Of a stretch of 64,000 bases of DNA, positions 44,901-57,100 are shown piece after piece. The stretch is from Mrakia gelida (lineage: Eukaryota; Basidiomycota; Tremellomycetes; Cystofilobasidiales; Mrakiaceae). Every line of letters starts with the position of its first letter. Position 1 is the stretch's first letter. The notes beneath the pieces are model-generated. The model worked only from the letters and a program-made list of their open reading frames with translations. It ran no database searches and was not told the DNA's origin. The position numbers and the translations under genes are program-made. The stretch spans positions 1,054,001-1,118,000 of the forward strand of contig BRON01000004.1 of the NCBI GenBank assembly GCA_024345305.1. Direction: 5' to 3'.

Positions 44901-47898
44901 CTAACGACCGTCACCACCACACTCCCTCGTTCCACCTTCCTCTTCTCCCACTCCTTCGCCTGCTCGCTCACGATCCACCCGCCATCGAGGATCTTCACCA
45001 GGACGTCGAGAGGAGCGAACTTGGCTTCGTGGGTGGAGGTGGTGTAAATGAGGAAGTCTGAGGAGATCCCGAAGGAGGTAGCGTCGGAGGCGACGAGGTA
45101 AGGAGGTTCGGTTGAGGAAGGGAGGGCAGAGATGGCGAAGAGTTTGCCGAGGGGGGAGAGAGCGAAGAGGAGCGGGACGGAGGTGTGGGTTGTTGTTTTG
45201 AGGGTTGAGCAGAAGGTTGGGAGGGGGGTGGAGAGGGGGAGGGGGTCGAGGAAGTAGGAAGAAGAGGTGGGGGAGGGTTTGACTGAGGAGGAGAGGGGAG
45301 AAAGAGGCGACGAACGAGACGATCAGTTATCTCGAGTTGATTTGAACGGCGAGGTAACAACGAGGAAGGAAGGAGACGAGAAACTCACCGAAGAACAACC
45401 CTCCCTCCCTCGACTGATAAACAATCTCCTCCTCCAACCCAATCACCTTCCCAGCTCCCGATCCTCCCAACCCGTCGACCTCCTTCCACTCCATCTCCTT
45501 CTCTCCCTCTCCCAACTCCCCAACCCAAAGTCCATCCCTCCCCTCCTCCACACTCCACCCAAGAACCACCACCACCCAAACCTTCCCGACCTCTCCAGCA
45601 GCGCCCGTCCTGATCGCAACCTGCCTCCCCTTCACTCCCTTGGGCAACCTCGTCGTCCTCTCCCCCTCGCTAACAATCGACCTCCCAGGCGTCCCCTTCT
45701 GCAGCTTCGTCTTGATCTCCCGTACGACGAGTTCACCAGTAGGGTAGAGGGACGCGACGGTATCCGCGATGGCGGAGAAAGCGACGTGAATGGGTGCGAG
45801 GGAAGAGCGAAGGGAGGGGGGGTTGAGGACTTTGGAGGTTGACATCGGAGGAGGGACGTTTTGCGTTCGGAAGGGAGTTAGGAGGAGGGAGGCTGGGGAA
45901 GGATCGAGGTGAAGACGAGAGACGAGAGGAAGAGAGGGAGAGTCAGTTTGAGAAGGAGGGCGACGGAGGGGAAAGAGGGAAGACGAGAAACGAACGAACC
46001 TCCATCGACAACAGCGACTAGTCCAGTATCGTTCGGTGCGGGCGCGACGGTAGCGTAGGTGTCCCAGCAGAAGGATCGGATCTCGAGGGAGTCTGTCGTA
46101 CCGCGAAACGAAAAAAGAGGGTCAGTCTGGGGAAGCGAGCGAGGAAAAGAACGGACGGAGGGACTCACGAGAAGTCAAAACGGCGATCTTGAAAGGCTGC
46201 TCAGGGTGCCACTCAACCGAGGTGAAGTTGGAAGCGTCGAGCGAGAGGGAACTGATCTCCTGCTTGAGGTACCAGTGGTAGTTGTTCACGGTCCAGAGTT
46301 GGACTGGCGACGAAAACAGACGCGTCGAACGAGAACGAAACGAAGGTCGTCAGCCGTCGCGTCTCTCCTCCTTTCCTCTCTTCCCTCTTCCTCTTCGCGA
46401 ACAAGAGGAAGGTTCGTTTTCACTCACCAACATCCCCACCCTTCTCTCCCCTCTGTATCCACACCGCCAAAGCCGTCGAATCCGCATTCCAACCCACCTC
46501 CCTCACCTTATACTCCCCCTCCTCCCTCAATCCAAACTCCCCATGCCTCAACCCATTCCTCTCAAAGAAAACCAAGTCATGTCTCCCCTTCCTCCCCTCG
46601 CCCTCTCCGAACCTCTGAGTACTAGCGATGAGTCCTTTGGCTCCGCTCCACGCGAGGGGGTGCTCGAGTCCAGAGACGGGTTCGGACGTGCTTTGGAGGA
46701 CGGCGAGGCGAGAGTAGGTTCGAAGCACTCGCTTCGAGGGAGGAGAGGTGGACGAAGGGGAAGGGACGTTGGAGATAGGATCGAGAGTAGAAACGCAGAA
46801 GTGAAGCCCGTCTTCCCTCCATGAGATGCGAGGGGCGAGGTCGTCGGAGGGGGAGGAGGTGATGGGGGTGGAAGAGGGGAGGGAAGCGGCTGCTGCTGCT
46901 GCTTTGCCGAGGGAGCCGTGGAATTGAGTGGATTTGGATCCCCAGCCTACGTTGATTGCTTGGTCTGCGGACGACGAAGGAAGTGGTCAGCGAAGGGAGG
47001 GAGGGCTGAACGAAACGAGAAAGAGAGCGAGCTGAACGAGCTGGACGGACCTTCTCCAAACTCAACCGAACGAAGAGGAGTGTCGTTGAGGACCTCGAAA
47101 TCTTGAGTCATCTGGAGGAGCTTGTCGTCGCCTTTGAAAACACCATCCAAACGAGTCAGTTCTCGGAGCGAAACAAGAGGGAAGGAAGTTGAGCTCGCTG
47201 ACCAGTGATCAAAACGAGCAGCTCATCGTCCGGACTCCATTTGACAGCCTTGATTCCAGCATCGACGACTCCGACGACTTCCATTTCCTGGCAAGCCACG
47301 AAGCCCAAATCAAAAGAAACGAAATCAGTCGCGAGTTCGACTTCGAGAAACGAAGGAGCTGGAGGAGGGAGCTCGCTCGAAGCTCACCTTCTCCTCTCCT
47401 TCCCCGTCGAGAGCGAGGGTAACGATATCCCCTCCTGCTAGGATGACGCAGAGCGATCTTGATTCCGAGAGAAGCTTGAGGCTGAGGACGTTCTTGTCCC
47501 CTTCGACGAACGAGGGAAGAGTCGAAGAGCTGTAGGACCCGATCTACGAACCGAAGAAGAAGGGAAGGGGAGGGAAACCAAAAATGTCAGCTCGAGTCGA
47601 CGAGCTCGCTCCTTCCCTCTCCCTCGTCCCGCTCTCTATCTTCTGATGAGCTCTTCTGGTCGTCAACATGGCAACAATCATCGTCGTCGTTCGCACTCAC
47701 CGGCAGAACATCCGTCTCCTCCACCCCTTGGATCTGGAAAACGTCGAGCTCAAGCTCCCCGTTGGGCGAGACCGACTCAACAGCTGTGTACACCAGACCT
47801 GACTCAGGGTTGAAGCAGGTCGCTGTGGCTCGTTTGGAGGAAGAAGAAGAGAGGGGGAGGGGGGTCGAGAGAGAGGAGAGGCAGGTTAGGGAGCGCAT
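41981..47898 (-). CDS. ELP1: Elongator complex subunit 1 (Elp1/Iki3)
   Basis: Largest subunit and scaffold of Elongator, which modifies wobble uridines of tRNA. The ATG at 47898 begins MRSLTCLSSLSTPLPLSSSS. WD40/beta-propeller segments follow in family order: AGIKAVKWSPDDELLVLIT, LLQMTQDFEVLND, INVGWGSKSTQFHGSLGK, LAVLQSTSEPVSGLEHPLAW, HDLVFFERNGLRHGEFGL, NADSTALAVWIQ, VQLWTVNNYHWYLKQEISSL. Then LVLQMPRGNLESVWPRPLVL and ALVLAG-VRRDVEA lead to the TPR-like half (RIDLNILYDHDPAGFMKNLS; DDHEEALRMLHRLKG; QDPREYLPFLKELRALDKYY; KALKAYEKAHAWKELFTLAM). The C-terminus has the basic tRNA-binding patch near KKRKNDRKRLGGRKGTVDEE and ends ELQKAFIDMEEKM...NGFLGL at 41981. GTTCGT donors occur at 43740 and 44422. 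About 25 short introns. Confidence 0.93.
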
Positions 47899-48197
47899 CC
47901 TTGGGTGGGAAGTGAGTGAGGGAAGGAAGGAAGGAGCAGAGCGAGCGAGCTCGACGGATTTCAGGGAGGGCCCGACGTTTTTATATTCCTCGGAGAGAAA
48001 GAGATGGCAAGATGGCAAACGAGTGTATAGGGGAAAGAAAGCTCGACGTGTGGAAGATAAGATAGAGAAAAGAAACACAAACGAATTGTGAAAGAGAAAA
48101 GAGATGGAAAGGAAGAAAGAGAAAGCTACAAACGAACGAAAACGCGACGCGACCCTCCTCCTTCGCCCACTCACCAACAGAGGAGAGCTGCCGGCCC

Positions 48198-51046
48198 TCA
48201 CCCCCTCTTCACAAAAACCTCATAAACCTCCTTCCCCTCACCCTTCACACTCCCCGTCCCCCCCTCCATCTCCTTCCACCCAACCAAGACCTCCACCGTC
48301 CCTCCTCCCAAACCCCTTCCTCCCATCCCACCCATCCCACCAAGAGCGATCTTCCACCTCGTCCCCGGATCTCTCGAGTACCCCTCCTCATCGGCCACGT
48401 TCACATAGCTGGACCCGCTCGGCTCCACCACCACGCCATTGAAGAGTAACGTCAGACTGTACGTCTTGTGGTCCGTCGCTGGGATGACCTGGGGAATGGT
48501 TTGCGGTGTCTGGGCGAGGGAAGCGAGGAGGTTGATAGCTGCTGCGTCGGAATTGAGAGAAGAGCTCATGAGAGGGTCTGAGAGATCGATGTCGAAGCCG
48601 CCGTTTTGGTGGTTGTAAGGGTTAAATTCCCCTCCTCCGTTCATGGGGTCGTCGTCGCCGCTGGTGTTGAAGTCGCCGGCTCCTCCGTTGTTGGTTGGGG
48701 GTGGTGCTGGGACGGGAGCGGGAGGGGGAGCGGGAGGAGCGACAAAGTCTCGGATGGTGAGGCTGAACTCCAGGGAGGAGTCGGTCGCGTCGGAAGAGGA
48801 GGAAGGGGGGAGGGAGACGGCGTGAGCTCGAACACCTCGTTCGTTCTTGAGTGTCAGGACGGTTTCCTTCCTTCCTGGAGAAGCGGTGGGACGGAGGATG
48901 AAGGTGGAGAGGATGGGAGGACCAGGTCGGACTTTGATGAGGGGGACGGAGGGTGCTGTGGTGGTGTTGGCTGTTGAGGCTCGGTTCGGGAGGGAGAGAG
49001 CTTGGGGAAGCGAGGCTTGTTGTTGCTGGGGAGTGTTGTTGTTGTTGTTGCTGTTGCTGAGGTTGAGAGAGATGGAGGTGACGGAGGGTTGCCGACGGAT
49101 GACGGGAGCGGGTTGCTGGGGAGGGGGGGGGGGGAGGGAGGTCGTGGTTGATGTACTGGGAAGGGGAGGGTTGGGACTGAGATTGGGGAGGAAGGGGAGG
49201 AGGGTTCGGACGAGCTCCGACGGGGACTCCTGTGATGGCTGCGACGGCGGAAGCGAGAGAGTTGGCGTTCGCGGAGTCGCCTCCCTTGTCGAGACGGATC
49301 TTGAGCGAGTTGGAGGAGGAGCCGCCGCCGACTTTGATCTTGATCTTGGGTTTCGAGCTGTTTCCGGAGGCGGCGTCGTTCTTGATGAGGTCGTCGACGA
49401 GTTCGTGGAAGAGGATCTGGAGGAGAAGGAGCGAGAGTCAGTACGAAATCGAGGAGGAAGAGCGAGAGAGAGACAAGAGCGAAAGTACCTTCATCTCCTC
49501 GGCGTCTTGCGAGCTGCGAAGAAGAAAGCCGCGAACGGGTCAGCTCTTCTGCCTTCGACTCGAACCGACACAAGCAGAGACGCGACTCACATCGGACTGT
49601 CATCCTGGTTGTACAGCTGAGCGTTCGAGAAGATGAGATCCGTATCGTCGACGAAGTCTCGAGGCGTCGCGTACTCCTTCTTCTTGAGCTTTTGCTGTGG
49701 ACGTCGAAGAGCAGTGGTAGTCAGCTCGAGCTCAACGGGTGGGAGCACAGAGGTAGTCCTAGTACTAACAAGGATGAGCTCGAAAGACCGAGGCTTCCTG
49801 ATCACTCGATGGTAGTCTGGGTAATCGACCTTCGACGGGACGTCCATGAACTCGGTCGACAACCAGCGACCACTCAGACTGAAGAGAAAGAAGGGCGCCA
49901 GAGGTCAGCTCGAGCTCCTGCTTCCATTCTCGAACTAGGAGGTCGAAGCGAACTCACTCAGCAGCCTTCTTGTTGATGACACGCTCGAGTTTCATTCGAA
50001 GGATCCCCCAGATGTCGAGCTGCTTCTTCTGCTTCTTGCTCGGACCTCCTTCGTCGTCCGAACCAGCGTCGTTTTCACTCTTGCCAACGAGTTCGTCCGA
50101 GGTGCGCTTGACGAGTTTCTGTAAAAAGCGGATGGAAAGGGAGGGCGAATGAGTCGAAGTCGAGAGAGGGAGGGAGGAGTGTTGAGCTCGAACGGTTCGG
50201 GAAGGAGGAGGGAGCGAAAGGAAGGAGAAGCAGGGAGCGAAGAGTGGACGAACGTGAAGGTACTTGGCATCCTCGAAGATGGTGCTTCCTTTGGCGTTGT
50301 CTGAGGTCGAGAAGAAGGGGTTTCAGCCAGAAGGTCGAGAGGAGGGAGGGGAAGGAGAAGGGTGAGCTCGAACTCACACTTTTTGGCGTTCCAGAAGCAA
50401 TGTTCCAGAGCTGCTCGGACGGCGGCGACGTTCGAATAACCTCCAGAAAGGAGTTTCTCCTGTAGATACGAGTAGGAGGCAGGGTCAGAATGAAACGAGA
50501 AGGAGATGGGAGCTGGATGGGAGGAAAGGGAGGGCGAGCTGACCTCGATGTCCTCGATGGCGAGAGGGGTCTTGATGATTTGGTAGTAGTCAGGGTAGTC
50601 GTCCTTGCTAGGAAGCTGAAGGAAGTCTGGTGATAACAACCGTCCACTGGGGAGGTTTGAGAAGGTATAGAAGAGTTGGATGAGCTCTCGAGAGTCAACA
50701 AAGACCCAAGCAAAGCAAACGCGTCTCGAGTTGACCTCCTTCGCTCCTTCCCTTCCCTCGTCGCTATCTCGATTCGAGAAAGAGGGACTCACTCGGTGTA
50801 CTCGTCCTCCCTTGCATCCTTGATAGCCTTAATGAGCTTCCCTCCCTTGTCAAGGACGTAGGCTGGTTCCTCGTAAACATCCTGCTTTGCGTGAGCTGCT
50901 GCTTTGGCGTTGTAGACTACCTCCCTAGGTCGTTTCCGAGGCTCGTTCAGGATCAGGTTGGGATCAACTCCAAACTTGATCTTGATCACAGGAGCAGAGG
51001 AGGAGGAAGCGACGGGAGCTTCCTCGGATGGAGGAGAGTTCGACAT
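48198..51046 (-). CDS. double-bromodomain protein, RSC4-like chromatin remodelling subunit
   Basis: Tandem-bromodomain protein resembling Rsc4 of the RSC/SWI-SNF chromatin remodeller, which reads acetylated histone H3. The ATG at 51046 begins MSNSPPSEEAPVASSSSAPV. Bromodomain 1: SGRLLSPDFLQLPSKDDYPD, YYQIIKTPLAIEDIE, SNVAAVRAALEHCFWNAKK. Bromodomain 2: LSTEFMDVPSKVDYPDYHRV, IRKPRSFELIL, PRDFVDDTDLIFSNAQLYNQ (the conserved Asn) and ILFHELVDDLI. A long Pro/Ser linker follows with Asn and Gln runs, a repeated KIKIKVGGG block, and a C-terminal domain (HKTYSLTLLFNGVVVEPSGS, WKIALGG, VEVLVGWKEM) that ends YEVFVKRG at 48198. That C-terminal beta domain is typical of Rsc4. The second bromodomain's asparagine is present (NAQLYN). 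Bromodomain 1 has NAKK at that site, which suggests it may not bind acetyl-lysine in the usual way. Confidence 0.82.
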
Positions 51047-51368
51047 GGGGGGCCGAGAAGGGAAAGGTTGAGGTTGGAGGGAGTGGATGGGAGGAGGGAG
51101 AAGGGAGAAGGACGAGCGAAAGCGACGCACGAGTGAGCTCCCCTCCTCGGTTTCGACCCGAATTTTCATCGGATTTTCTCCTCTCGTTTCCTTCATGTCT
51201 CAGTTTTGTCAAAGTGGTTTAAGAGGGCTGTCTCGAATTTCAGCGAGAAAAAAGCGGGCGCAAACGAAGGAGAACGCGAGGGCAAGAGCTGGAGTCGAGT
51301 CGACCTCAACCCACCACCTTCTCCTCCTCACTTCCCTTCTCTCTCTCTCCGAGCAGCTTCTCTCTACG
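51047..51368. other. divergent promoter of the RSC4-like and F-box genes
   Basis: About 320 bases between divergent starts. No specific motif was identified. Confidence 0.35.
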
Positions 51369-53822
51369 ATGGACGTCGCTACTACCACAGCCTCTTGCCT
51401 CTTCGTCGCTTTATGTCCTTCTCTCTCCTCGGTCTCGATGCTTGCAGCGAGAGGGGAGCTTCGAGGAGGAGAGTCAAGCTCACCTCCGTCTCCCTTCCTC
51501 TTTTCTTCCTTCCTCCCATCTTCGCCAGCTACCCACCGAGATGATTCGAGAGATCTTCGGAAACGTAGCTGTCTACAAGAATAAGACCCGACTCTCGCAA
51601 ACTTGTAAAAGATTCAAGAAGGTTCGTCATCACAGGAGAACCAGCTTGCGATGGAGAGAGCTTAACCTCTGTCTTCCCCACGCAGATCCTCGCTCTTGAG
51701 CCCTACTCTCATCTCAACTATCAAGTTAGAGATGGACCTTGCCTCATCGCCATCCGAGAGATCGTGTTCACCGACTTTGCGTCGCGAATCAGGCAAGTTT
51801 GACACCCCCTTCCTTCTCAATAACGTATCGACCTTCGCCCGACCCCTTCTCCTTCCCCTAGCAACTGTCTCGTTCAGGGCTGACCCGATCGAACCTTTTG
51901 ATACTACACAGGGACCTGGAGATCAGTCCTCGAGCGAACGTCTTGCAGGCCTCGACCTGGAAGGGCCTCAGCTCCGTCGTCGCCGCGTGCGTTTCTCGCC
52001 TTCCTAGCCTCACCACTCTCTCCCTCCATCCGCAACTCCTCGACAACCTTCTCCTCCACAACATCATTTTATCCACCTTCATCACCTCTCTCATCCTCAC
52101 CTACCCTCTCATCAAGGAACTCCTACCTCTGAAACTCCTCGAGGGCTCCCTTCTCCCTCGACCCATCGCCATCGCTCACCCTCTTCACATCAACGGAAGG
52201 TTCGCCATCTGGGTCAAGTCGAGAGCGGAGGCAAGATGGGTCAATCAGCTACTCCTCTTCCTTGGAAAGCTAGCCATCGGACTTCCCTCCCTGGAGCTCA
52301 TCGTCGTCGCAGACTTGGGTCCTCGGTCGCACCTCCTCCTCGAACAGGATCTCGACATCTCCCAAGTCCTCATCTCCACCACGCCTCCCTTCGTCCTTCC
52401 CATCATCCCATGGATCGCATCTTTCCAAGAGTCGGACATCCATATGAGCTCCTACAGTCTCAGGGTCCGCAGTCTCAGGGTCAGCGTCACCGCCGAACTT
52501 GCCGTTGGAGGCGACGGGCTGGACGATTGGGACGACGTCGATTTCGCGCTCGACGGAGACAACTGGATCCCCTGCAGTCGCATCACAGGCATGAATCCCA
52601 CGAGTACGGAGGAAGACCTCTTCGAAGAGTGGTGGGACCTCGGAATCCACTCATACTCTGTCGGATCGGACGGAGACGACGTCGAAGCCTTCGAAGTCGA
52701 GCTCGCACCTGGTCACACCCTCAACCCTCCTCATCTCCTCTCCCTCGCTCAACACCTCAAGTTCCTCAGCGCCATCCAGATCTCATCGCTGTACGGGAAT
52801 CTGAGCTGGTCTGATTGGGTCAGGCTGGACTTCTGAGCACTCTTTGTCCGCTTCGCGTGGACTGACTCCCCGTCTTTCGTCTACTCTCGCACCACAGCCG
52901 TCGACAGTCCTCGCCTTCTCCAACTTCGAACGCCTACGATTCGTCACCTTCACATGCTCCTTCACTCCCGCTCCTTCCCTCCTCGATGTCCTCAGCTGCC
53001 CAACCTGCGAGGACCAACTCCCCGTCGCCCATCCTCAACTCCATCGGGACGCTCAACTCGTCGGAGGATCGGACGCGGTGTGGAACGCCATCCTTCTTCT
53101 CAACCTTTCGAGGCTCGAACTTCTCGCTCAAAACATCCTCAACGATTGCGAAGTCTCTTGGACAATCAGCAACATCCTCGGGGATCCAGTCGCGTCTCGC
53201 TACGGCGTGGTCCGCCACCAGGAGGGACGGGAGAGCTTCGTCGAGGTGCCGGGTTGGCGAAGAAGGCAGAGAGACCTTGGAGTGGAGGGCTGCATGTGTA
53301 CGACTTGCGTCGGAATGGATCGAGACCCTGTGATGAAGTTGAAGATGTGCCCTGTCGACGAGGTTCGAGCGGCGTTGGTGAAGGGAGGGTTTGATTTGGC
53401 GACGTTCGACGCGAGGTGAGTTCTCTTCGTTTCCGTCGACTCGTCCCCTTCTCTCTCGATCAAAGCTGACCTTGATCTCTCTCCTTTCTTCTCGCACCGT
53501 CTCAAGTCCTGTGTCCGCCGATGCAGGACCTGACTCCCTCGAGGTCTTCTTGAGGTCCGCTCGACTCTTCGCTCGACTTCGAGACGCGTCGCTGACCTCG
53601 TCTGCTTCTTCTTCATTTTCTCTCTTCCAGGTCTGGAGCTCCTCACTCGAACATCGCAGCTACGATCTAGGGATCCGCTCTCGACGACTCGGGAAGCTGA
53701 ATCGGGACGAGCAGGAAGTTCTTTGGACGAGGAAGGTTGCGTTGCGTTCGGATTTGATGAAGTCTTGCTCACGACTTCGCGCCTCGGTCGTTAGGCTCGC
53801 TCGAGCCTCAAGATTACGGTAG
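51369..53822 (+). CDS. F-box/LRR-like protein
   Basis: F-box family protein, probable SCF adaptor. The likely start is the ATG at 51369 (MDVATTTASCLF), with an intron whose 3' end precedes LPTEMIREIFGNVAVYKNKT (F-box), then RLSQTCKRFKK. The next donor is GTTCGT (51622). The following intron is of GC-AG type (GCAAGT at 51793, AG at 51910-51911), joining FTDFASRI to RDLEISPRANVLQASTWKGL. The body has leucine-rich repeats (SLTTLSLHPQLLDNLLLHNI, SLELIVVADLGP), a stop-containing intron after LSWSDW, and STVLAFSNFERLRFVTFTCS. It ends in a basic tail with VWSSSLEHRSYDLGIRSRRL at the stop 53820-53822. The exact donor of the first intron (GTCGCT) and the third from last (GTCTTC) are uncertain. Confidence 0.65.
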
Positions 53823-54150
53823 GTTGGTTGGTCCTTATCTGAGCCTCGATCATCAAAGGTTTCTGACCCACCGAGAGCGAGAGCCGCGAGAAAGGAGAGC
53901 GAGGAGGCGTCGACGCGAGCGAGCTCGTTTCTCGACGGCGGTAAAATTGCATCCACATCCTCTTGACACTTCCAACGCCTATCAGCCCGCGGATTCTCCT
54001 GCTCTCGAGGTCGAAGAAGACATGCACCAACAGACAGACCGCCAACACCAGCGACCGCTTCAACTTCAAAGCTTGTTGAGCTCGTCCTCTCCTTCCTCAC
54101 CAACTCTCACCAACGTCTGAGCTCTGTCTCTTCTCCCTTTTCGAGCGGCA
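53823..54150. other. short intergenic region upstream of the RRM-like gene
   Basis: About 330 bases. A short frame (MHQQTDRQHQRPLQLQSLLS...) ends at 54120 and could be an upstream ORF; nothing else was recognised. Confidence 0.35.
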
Positions 54151-57100
54151 ATGTCTCATCTCTCCGTTCCAGAGCTTTGGAAGACGAGGGTAGTACTCTT
54201 GACTCTGTAAGTTCAAGAGAACAGGAAGGAAGATGGTAGGAAGGGAGAAACGAGACTTGTTGAGCTCACCATTTCCCTTCCCTTCCTTTCCCTCCCTCCC
54301 TCTCTTCCTTCCTTTGCAGGCTTGAGCGAGGAGTGACGGAGGAACAGCTGGAAAAGGCTCTTTCGAAGTATGGAACGATGTGAGTCTAGCTCTTTCGTAT
54401 CAACTTGGGGATGGAGGGAAGAGAAGGGAGGAGTGGGAAGGGAAGGGAAGCTCAACAGGCGAGCGGAGGAGGTCGTCCTGATGGGCGATGTGCCTCGAGG
54501 CCGTGCGAACCAGCGATTTCCTGCTCCTCGATACCTAGAAGAGTGAGAACTGACATTGACCTCTTCACCTGTTTGTTCTCTTCTTCCTCCAGCGTCCGAG
54601 TTCAAGGAGTAAGAGCCAAAAGGGAAATGGAATCGCCTACGTTTCCTTCGTCGACCCTCAATCCGTCAAGGAGATCATCGCCGAACGAAAAACCTCTGCA
54701 GGTTCAAGCTCTTCGTGGAAGGGTCAAGCCAAGGTACCTGAGGGAGGAGAGTGGACCAAGTGAGTCGCGCTTCTCGTCTGGTCTCGTCGTTGCGACCTCC
54801 CTCCGAGCTGACCCACCCTCTTGCGTCCCTAGATGGAATCAACCCACCGCTGTCGAGTTTCAGAATGCTCAGCGACTCAAGGAGAAGATTGCCGCTAGCT
54901 CTCGAGCTGTACTGGAGATACCTCCACCACCTCCTCCTCCTCCAGCAGCACCACACCCCTCAGTCGCGCCCGCCCAAGCTCTCCCTCCCCCTCCTCTTCT
55001 GGTCGGACTTGACCCTCGCCAAGTCAGCTCTCTCTCTCTCCGCCCCGAGCTACGTTCTCCTTCTGACTCAAATGCTGACCCTTATCCTTCTTCGCCCCCG
55101 AAGATCTTCTTCATCGGCTCGCTGCTCTCCTCCTCCGAGCAGACGAAGGAGTTGAAGCTCGCGTTCGGCGACGACCTTCAGCTTTTCCCTCTCTTCGTCG
55201 TTCGTCCTTCTCCCTCGAACGCGGTGTCTCGCCTTCCGACGCCTGACTTTTTCTCTTGTTGATCTTCAGGCGGACGTGATCAAAGCAGGAAAGCAGTGGT
55301 TCCCGGCCTCTCTCGAACGCTGCGAGAGCTTCTCGGAGTTCGACGATCATTCGGTCGTCTTCTTCACCAACCAAGTTCGTCTCCGCTCTCTCTATCGTTC
55401 GTGCATATCCGTGTCAATAACTGACAGCTGACAATAATCTTCGTCCTCCCTACAGGTCAGCGACAGCCCGAGGTGGAAGAGTTTCCTCAAGAAGGCCGAC
55501 CCTCGATATCGCTCGCCTGAGAAGGTCCTCTCCCATCACATCAAGCAGACGAAGTTGAAACGAGACTACGAGCAGCAACTCGCTCTCTTCGTCGCTCCTC
55601 CCGCCGCTCCTCATCCCTCTACTCCCTCCAACCCTCCCTCTCCCGCTCGAATCGTTCCAGCGGCCGTCCTCTCGAAACCGTCCTCGTCGAACGTACTCGA
55701 CCGCCAACCTCCCCGCCCCGCCATCTCGACCAGACCGACGGTACCCATCACCAAGGAAGACCTTCTTCATCTCTACATGAAACCCATCCTCGTCAGTGCG
55801 ACTGATCTCTGCCTCGTCGCCTCTTCCGTCGCCATGATCGATTTGGACGCGAGGTTCGCCTCCCTTTCTTTCCTCTCTTCTCTGGCTCCTTCGATCCTGA
55901 CTCCCTTTGAACTTGGCCTCGTGTTCTACAGAAGAGACATCGAGATCTCTGAGGATGGATCCTATATCACCATCAGGTTCAACTCGGTCGAACGAGGTGA
56001 GCAGTCGAGTTCGACGCGCCTCAGTCAACGAAGGATCAGCGCTGATTTCCCCTCGTTTATCTCAGCCGATCGAGCGTACGCTCTCCTCGATGGTCTTCAG
56101 CTGAACGACGGATCAAAGCTCGCCCTCTACCGAACTCGAGCCTTCGTCAAGGAGGTCGTCATCACTCGTCGACTTCACCTCAACACTCCTCTCCTCGTCA
56201 CCGTCAGTCTTTCAACAGTTCTGCCTCCCTCTCGCTCGTCCGAACCCTCGAGTCGCTGACCTCTCTCTTCTAATTTCTTCAGTCCACTGCCCTCTACAAC
56301 AGCATCTCTCAATTCGGCCTGATCAACTCGTGTCAACCGGGATCGAGCGATGATGGAATCCGAGGGATCATCATTCAGTTCCGAAACCCCAGCTCTCGAC
56401 AGGACCTTCTGGACCATCTCGAACGAGGAGAAAAGCTACTCAACCGTGGACGGGTCTACGTTTGGAGCGTCGATACCCAAGAGAAACTCCTCGAGCTCGC
56501 CTCTCAGCTCAGAGCCATCGGACGCGTGGACCTCTTCTCGAAGGACTTCGGAAAGTCGTTCACGTCTCACAAGCAGAAGAGGTACATCAGGATCGGGGAC
56601 CTCTCGACAACTCTACAGATCGCGGACGCGAAGTTCAGGGCTGATGGAACCGATTTCACAATCTATCTCGAAAACCTCGACGACGTGCGTCCCACACTTT
56701 CCCTTTCTTTCCTGATCTACTTCGCGTCCTGACTTTCCTCTTCTTCTTTTCAGATCACCGCTGCGAACTACCCTCACTTCGACGCTCCTTCTACGTCCCT
56801 CAAGGACTTCTATCATCTCAACGTCCAACGACTCCCCTCTCAGCAGCTTCCCGCCCAACCCCTCGTCGGGTCCACCCACGCCGTCGCAGGACCCTCTCGT
56901 TCCTCCGAACGTCCCTCGATTCCCATCACTTCCACCTCTTCTTCCTCTCACCACCATCCTCAGCTACCTCAGGATCCCAGACGAGCCGCTCCATCGAACA
57001 TTCGCCGACCTCCCTCTTCACCACCTCCTCAACCGTCCGCTTCCTCTTCCTCCTCCTCGACTAACGTCCCAACCTTCCAGCCAGCGGAGAACAGAAGAGT

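Noticed and set aside
49120..49140. G-run as a possible G-quadruplex or assembly error
   Set aside because: It encodes a Pro run of the linker in frame, so no special explanation is needed.
48740..49160. Gly- or Pro-rich frames on the plus strand of the RSC4-like gene
   Set aside because: They are antisense shadows of the low-complexity linker.
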